This document shows, in pieces, positions 59,699-64,000 of a stretch of 64,000 nucleotides of DNA. A program made the translations under genes and the position numbers. This DNA is from Monilinia fructicola (lineage: Eukaryota; Ascomycota; Leotiomycetes; Helotiales; Sclerotiniaceae), in contig VICG01000010.1 of assembly GCA_008692225.1 (NCBI GenBank), positions 2,170,001 through 2,234,000 on the forward strand, given 5' to 3'. The notes below the pieces were generated by a model. That model did no database searches. It worked only from the letters and a program-made list of their open reading frames with translations, and had not been told where the DNA came from. Positions within the stretch are counted from its first letter, which is position 1; each line of letters starts with the position of its first letter.

Positions 59699-62600
59699 AT
59701 GAGTGATCGATACAGCAGACATACACGACCAAGGTCACCAACGTACAATCCTGCTCGAACAAGTCTTCCTGTGGACTTGTCATACAATAATCATTCCCCT
59801 GGATCGCATACGCATCATCATCATGTCGTTCCTTTATCTCGACATGAAAATCCTCGAAGTAGCAGCACAAGTTTCAATTCTTCCAATGTTCCCATCACTA
59901 CAACTACATACAAAGTCAAACCTGATCATCGTGCTACTAGTCGCACTCGCAGTAATACGGTGGATTCTCGACCAAATACCCACACCATCTTTACATCAAT
60001 CCCAAAACATCCAACGGTCGTTCATACCTCAGTTGTGAGACCTGCTAGTCCATCAACTAAGAATCCATACCGCGCTAGCCAGGAAGAATACTATACCATC
60101 CCAGCTTCATCTCGAAATGATAAAAGTTCTCAACATCACAGCAGATATAGTGCTTCGATGGATAACGCGGATATGAACAGGTTGTCAAGGGAATCACAGG
60201 GACATAGAGATCCGAGTCATCTTCGAATTGGTATTCCTAGTGCCAGAGATATTCCATATGTTACTCCAGCAACTGCTCCACTGTACGCAACTACAACCGC
60301 TCCAGCATATATTCCAACACCCACTTCATCATTCATACCTACTCCAATTACTTCATACACTCCTCCAGCATCTACTTCATATACCCCCCCTGCATCGACT
60401 TATACCGCTCCATTATCTACTCCATCATATGCGACTACTACGACTACTACCACCAAAACCACGTGGACCAATATACACAGCCAATTTAGTACGACATCCT
60501 GATACTGTTGCAGATGACTATGGTGACGATGGATATGGGTACACAAATCCAAAAGATTTGGTTCAATACGATTTGAACAATAGTGTTCCAAGACATACCC
60601 GTAAGGATAGTTTTGATACTAGATCATCGAGACCAAGTTCTGCAGGATTCGTTGAAACGGTTCAGTCTCCAAGATCATATGACACTCGAGAGCGCGGTCC
60701 ACCACCATCTACTCGTGGCTTTGATAGAATCCAATCCTGGGAAACTCAACCAGCTTCAGTTCGAATGCCAGTTCCTCATGTTGCACCCATGGAACCAGTT
60801 CAACGTCCACATGTTACACCTATGGAGCCAATTCAACGTCCACATGTTACACCTATGGAACCAATTCAACGTCCACTACGCATGGATCCACCAGCAGGAT
60901 ATGAGAGTGATGGACCTCAACGAAGAACCTCGACTAGAAGACCGGTTTCTATGTATCAAGAGAGAGACAATAGACACCCCCCCAGAGATGAATATTATGG
61001 GTCACGAGAAGAAGAAATGCGAGAGCGAAGACCACAACACAGACACGAGAGATATGATGACCCTGTTGAACAACGTGGATTTGGATTACGTCCGGAGAGA
61101 ACGGAAAGACAAGAGAGGCCAGCTAGTCGAGCCGAGAGAACAGAGAGACCAGTCAGCAGAGCAGAGAGACCAGAGAGAACTGAGAGAGTCGAAAGAGTCG
61201 AGAGAATCGAGAGGTCTGATAGACACGAAAGATCTCCACGAAATGAAAGAGAGGATGACCGACGCGAGAAGAAATCCAGCACTCATGAGAAAATTGCAAC
61301 AGGACTTAGTATTGCTTCTGCTGCACTCGGTCTTGGAGCCATGGCAAATACCATGAAACCAGATGATCGTGATGATAGGGATGATGAAAGAAGACGTAAG
61401 GATTATGGTGATGATTCACGCAGACGACGCGACCGTGGTGATAAGGATATGTTTGGATAGCTCGAATGAACGCCGTTTCAATGACTCTAGGGATTCATCG
61501 GAATCTGATAGACCGGACCGCAAGGAAAGAAGAGAGAGGAGACATCACAGCGAAAGAGAATCAAATGAATCGGTCGGTAGAGAAACAAAGGAAAGACATC
61601 GAGATAGGGATATCACACCACCACTACCTCCTCGCCCTCGCGAAGAAGATGATCTACATCAACCTCGAAAAGAAAGAAGTCGAGAGGAAATCCCCTCAAA
61701 TTCACGTGATGTTGCTCGAGATGGTAAAGATAGACGTTCCCCAGATAACGACTTTGTTGATTTGAGTGGTCGCAATCCGAAAGAACGATTGAACACGCAA
61801 AATGATCCTCCTCGTAGCGACGCAGCAACCATCGGTCCTACCAATGATAATCACTCAGACACATCTGATGAAGCGACTAACCGTCATCGCAAACCCAGAC
61901 GTATATCTGGAGCTGCATTCAATCCCAGAGATACCATGGATTTGAAAGCATTAAAGGCTGCACTTGCCGACCAAGATTCTCCTGCCGATAAAGAGCCTGT
62001 ACTAGCATCAGCCCCAAAACAATCTTCCCAAGAACCTACACTTGCACCATCTAGCAAACCACTTGGTAGAAAATCTTTCACCAAAGATATGAGTGAAGTT
62101 GCAGAGCTGAGAGCTGAACTCAATCGAGAGGATCGAGGTAGACGTGATCCATTGGCACCTACAACAAGCGAGAATAAACAAACCCGAGTTGTCTCGCCAC
62201 CAAGAGAAAAGGTTGAGGAAAAACCCGAGAAACCTGCTATTAAAGGTATCTTACGTCAACCACGTGAGAAATTTCCAGAAGATCCTGCTCCAATTCGTGA
62301 GGGTGTCGCTCCATTGAAAGATGCCAAGAAAGATGGCGTACCTCCAGATGCACGTTGGACAAAGATTGCTAGAAAGTTGGTGAATCCAGCAGCATTAGAG
62401 GTCGGAAAGGAAAGATTTGAAGCTAGGGATGATTTTGTTATTGTTCTCAGAGTTTTGAGTCGTGAAGAGATTCAAGCTTACGCTACTGCTACTCAACAAA
62501 TCCGAGGTAAGTTTGTTATGAGCTCTTATTAAATTGTTATCTAACAAGTCTTTATAGCCGCTAGAGAAGAAGAGAAGAAACGTGCTCATCGTCGCGCAAG

Positions 62601-62820
62601 ACGTGAGGCTCGTGAAAGACGTAATCGAAGAAGAGAAGAACATGGTCGAAGTCGTCAACATCATAGCGAATCTGATACTTCTGAATCATATGAAGAAGAT
62701 CGACCAAGAATGCTTGAACAAGCACCTCCTGGATCTAATAAACGAGCAACGTTTGGAGATGATGTGTTGAATGAGTGGTGGAATTGGTTCGGGAGAGAGA
62801 GGATAGAGTTGAGGTTTTGA
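59699..62820 (+). CDS. Large Arg/Ser/Glu-rich protein (DUF8035-like), two indels
   Basis: ATG 59699 (MSDRYSRHTRPRSPTYNPAR) follows a purine-rich leader. The frame runs through His- and Thr/Pro-rich low complexity. It must shift by one base near 60445-60455 (CCAAAACC) to enter RGPIYTANLVRHPDTVADDY. It then carries a three-copy 11-residue repeat (HVTPMEPIQRP, 60777-60875), a TERxERP-type charged region and a hydrophobic patch (TGLSIASAALGLGAMAN). A second shift near 61440-61455 leads to LDSSNERRFNDSRDSSESDR, SGAAFNPRDTMDLKALKAAL and a folded C-terminal domain (DARWTKIARKLVNPAALEVG, DDFVIVLRVLSREEIQAYA). The final intron 62507-62557 (GTAAGT...CTAAC...TTATAG) joins to a very basic tail ending NEWWNWFGRERIELRF. 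The C-terminal domain resembles fungal proteins annotated DUF8035, from memory. Function unknown. Strong preservation suggests the shifts may be sequence errors. Confidence 0.75.
60777..60875 (+). repeat. Three tandem 33-bp coding repeats
   Basis: Three in-frame units encode HVAPMEPVQRP, HVTPMEPIQRP and HVTPMEPIQRP. The last two are almost identical in DNA, so the expansion is recent. Confidence 0.85.
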
Positions 62821-63425
62821 GATAGAGGGAATTTGAACGAATGAATGATCAAATGAAGCGATAATGATGATGATGATTGATAGCATTCTACATGGCGATA
62901 TCATTTGAATTTTTGATCTTCAAGGATTAGGTTATCGGTTCTTTGGGTTTTGAGGGAAATGAATTTGAATTTAAAGTTGAATTTAAATTTGAATCTGGAA
63001 AAAAAAGTCTTATGGTTGATGATGACGACGATGGTTTTTGTAATATATATTTTTGTTGGGTATGATGGAAGGATCTAGATGGGTATGGAGATAGAAGGAT
63101 GGATACGAATGGTACGATGGACATGAAGGAAGAATGATTTGGATGGTGTTTGGATGTTGGATGGGATAAATGGATGATGGATGATGGAGGTGTGGGTGTG
63201 GGACGGGGGCCTGCGATAGAGAAAAGGGTAGCTCTTACTTGAATATAAATATGTATTCTATATGTGAGTGTGAGTGTGAGTGAGTGTATCATGTGAATTT
63301 CTATATGTGAATATATAGAGGGGTGAAAGGGAGGATGGATGTACGTTTATATATTATATATATATATATATAATAAATATAATAAAATATAAATAGGTAA
63401 AGGAGATTGGAATTATAAAATCCTA
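62821..63425. other. Intergenic region with simple repeats
   Basis: GATGATGATGAT, GGATGGAT-type and GTGAGTGTGAGT runs occur, then (TA)n at about 63346-63372. No gene supported. Confidence 0.6.
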
Positions 63426-63857
63426 AGTCGCATACCCTACTTCTCGCTACTATTTTAGATTAAACAGTTATTTTAAGATATTAATAATTTAATAACTAAT
63501 TTGTATTATTTTTTAACTATCTACTAGCTATTCTACTTCTCGCCACCTTCTTTGTTTAGCTAGTATTTTATCTTGATAATAGTTATTTTAATATATTAAT
63601 AACTTAATAAATAAATAATATAATTAATATAATTAATTAAAAGTTTAAATAATGGTTTAGTAGATAAAAATCTATAGATTCTAAAAATTTTAAGATTTTC
63701 AAGATTTTTTATAAATAGTAATAAAATATTATAAAAAGTTAGAATTCTCATTTTCGATTTGTATGTAAATTCTATATAAAACTAGAATCTTTAGAATTAA
63801 TTTAAGGATTCTATAAAAATCTATAAGTTATTTTTTAAGTTTTATTATAACTATATA
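63426..63857. mobile_element. Partial element of the AGTCGCCTACC family
   Basis: TA followed by AGTCGCATACCCTACTTCTC matches the end of the element at 51208, with similar sequence inward (ATATTAATAATTTAATAAC). The start of the arm is duplicated: CTACTTCTCGCTACTATTTT near 63440 and CTACTTCTCGCCACCTTCTT near 63533. No right end is visible before the next element begins at 63858, so it may be interrupted by it or truncated. Confidence 0.55.
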
Positions 63858-64000
63858 CTCGGGCGCGTTTTAAAAGAGGCATAGGCGAATATAAAACTTA
63901 TAATTATTTAACGAAACTTTAATATAATTTTATATAATTTATATATATATTAGATTTAGTATTTTAATATCTTTCTATAAAGTTTTAATACTATAAAAAT
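63858..64000. mobile_element. Left end of another CTCGGRCG-family element, cut by the window edge
   Basis: TA then CTCGGGCGCGTTTTAAAAGA GGCATAGGCGAA. The following ~110 bases match the 801-bp element at 38260 almost base for base (for example ATTATTTAACGAAACTTTAA and AGATTTAGTATTTTAATAT). The right end lies beyond the window. Confidence 0.8.

Overview
This window looks like nuclear DNA from a filamentous ascomycete. Genes carry 45-130 nt introns with GT-AG ends and CTAAC-type branch sites. They encode typical fungal families (sedolisin, 2EXR, RTA1, Dal5-like MFS, UDP-glycosyltransferase, Rqc2). Gene-bearing DNA of normal composition alternates with sharply bounded, almost G+C-free islands, the pattern expected from repeat-induced point mutation (RIP). 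The protein families and this layout fit a Leotiomycete such as a Sclerotiniaceae member, but that placement is inference.

Layout. 1-20.3 kb: gene-poor accessory DNA with decayed or frameshifted loci: a Dal5-type MFS relic (2570-3826), a multi-pass membrane protein (4614-5617), an IBR-like cysteine-rich protein (6994-8597), a degenerate ~204-bp tandem repeat (11.7-12.25 kb), a C2H2-ended protein (12707-14637), a coiled-coil-like fragment (16654-17063), a small CaaX protein (18107-18377) and an RTA1-like gene (19207-20289). 21.2-29.5 kb: mostly intact core genes: an ALKBH1-like dioxygenase, a decayed locus, a 2EXR protein and the ribosome quality-control factor Rqc2/NEMF. 29.7-31.5 kb: AT-rich nested inverted-repeat elements. 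32.6-38.0 kb: a ten-exon secreted sedolisin protease, a small convergent 127-aa gene and a UDP-glycosyltransferase. 38.3-39.1 kb: an 801-bp TIR element. 41.1-44.0 kb: an eight-cysteine secreted peptide and a single-pass membrane protein. 44-50 kb: no convincing gene. 49.9-55.9 kb: a 6-kb RIP island made of at least three back-to-back TIR elements with TA target sites, one of them inserted in an LTR-like repeat. 56-59.7 kb: microsatellite-rich spacer. 59.7-62.8 kb: a large Arg/Ser/Glu-rich protein. 63.4-64 kb: the start of further elements of two families already seen.

Two themes run through the window. First, at least five TA-flanked TIR families can be drawn from their ends, although their interiors are nearly pure A+T. 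Second, many otherwise well-preserved genes are broken by single-base shifts, often at or next to homopolymers. These may be real pseudogenes or unpolished assembly errors, and the two explanations should be separated before calling this a gene graveyard. Several genes had to be assembled across introns by hand (ALKBH1-like, Rqc2, sedolisin, UGT, the 127-aa gene and the eight-Cys peptide). Their exon joins were checked for frame consistency only.
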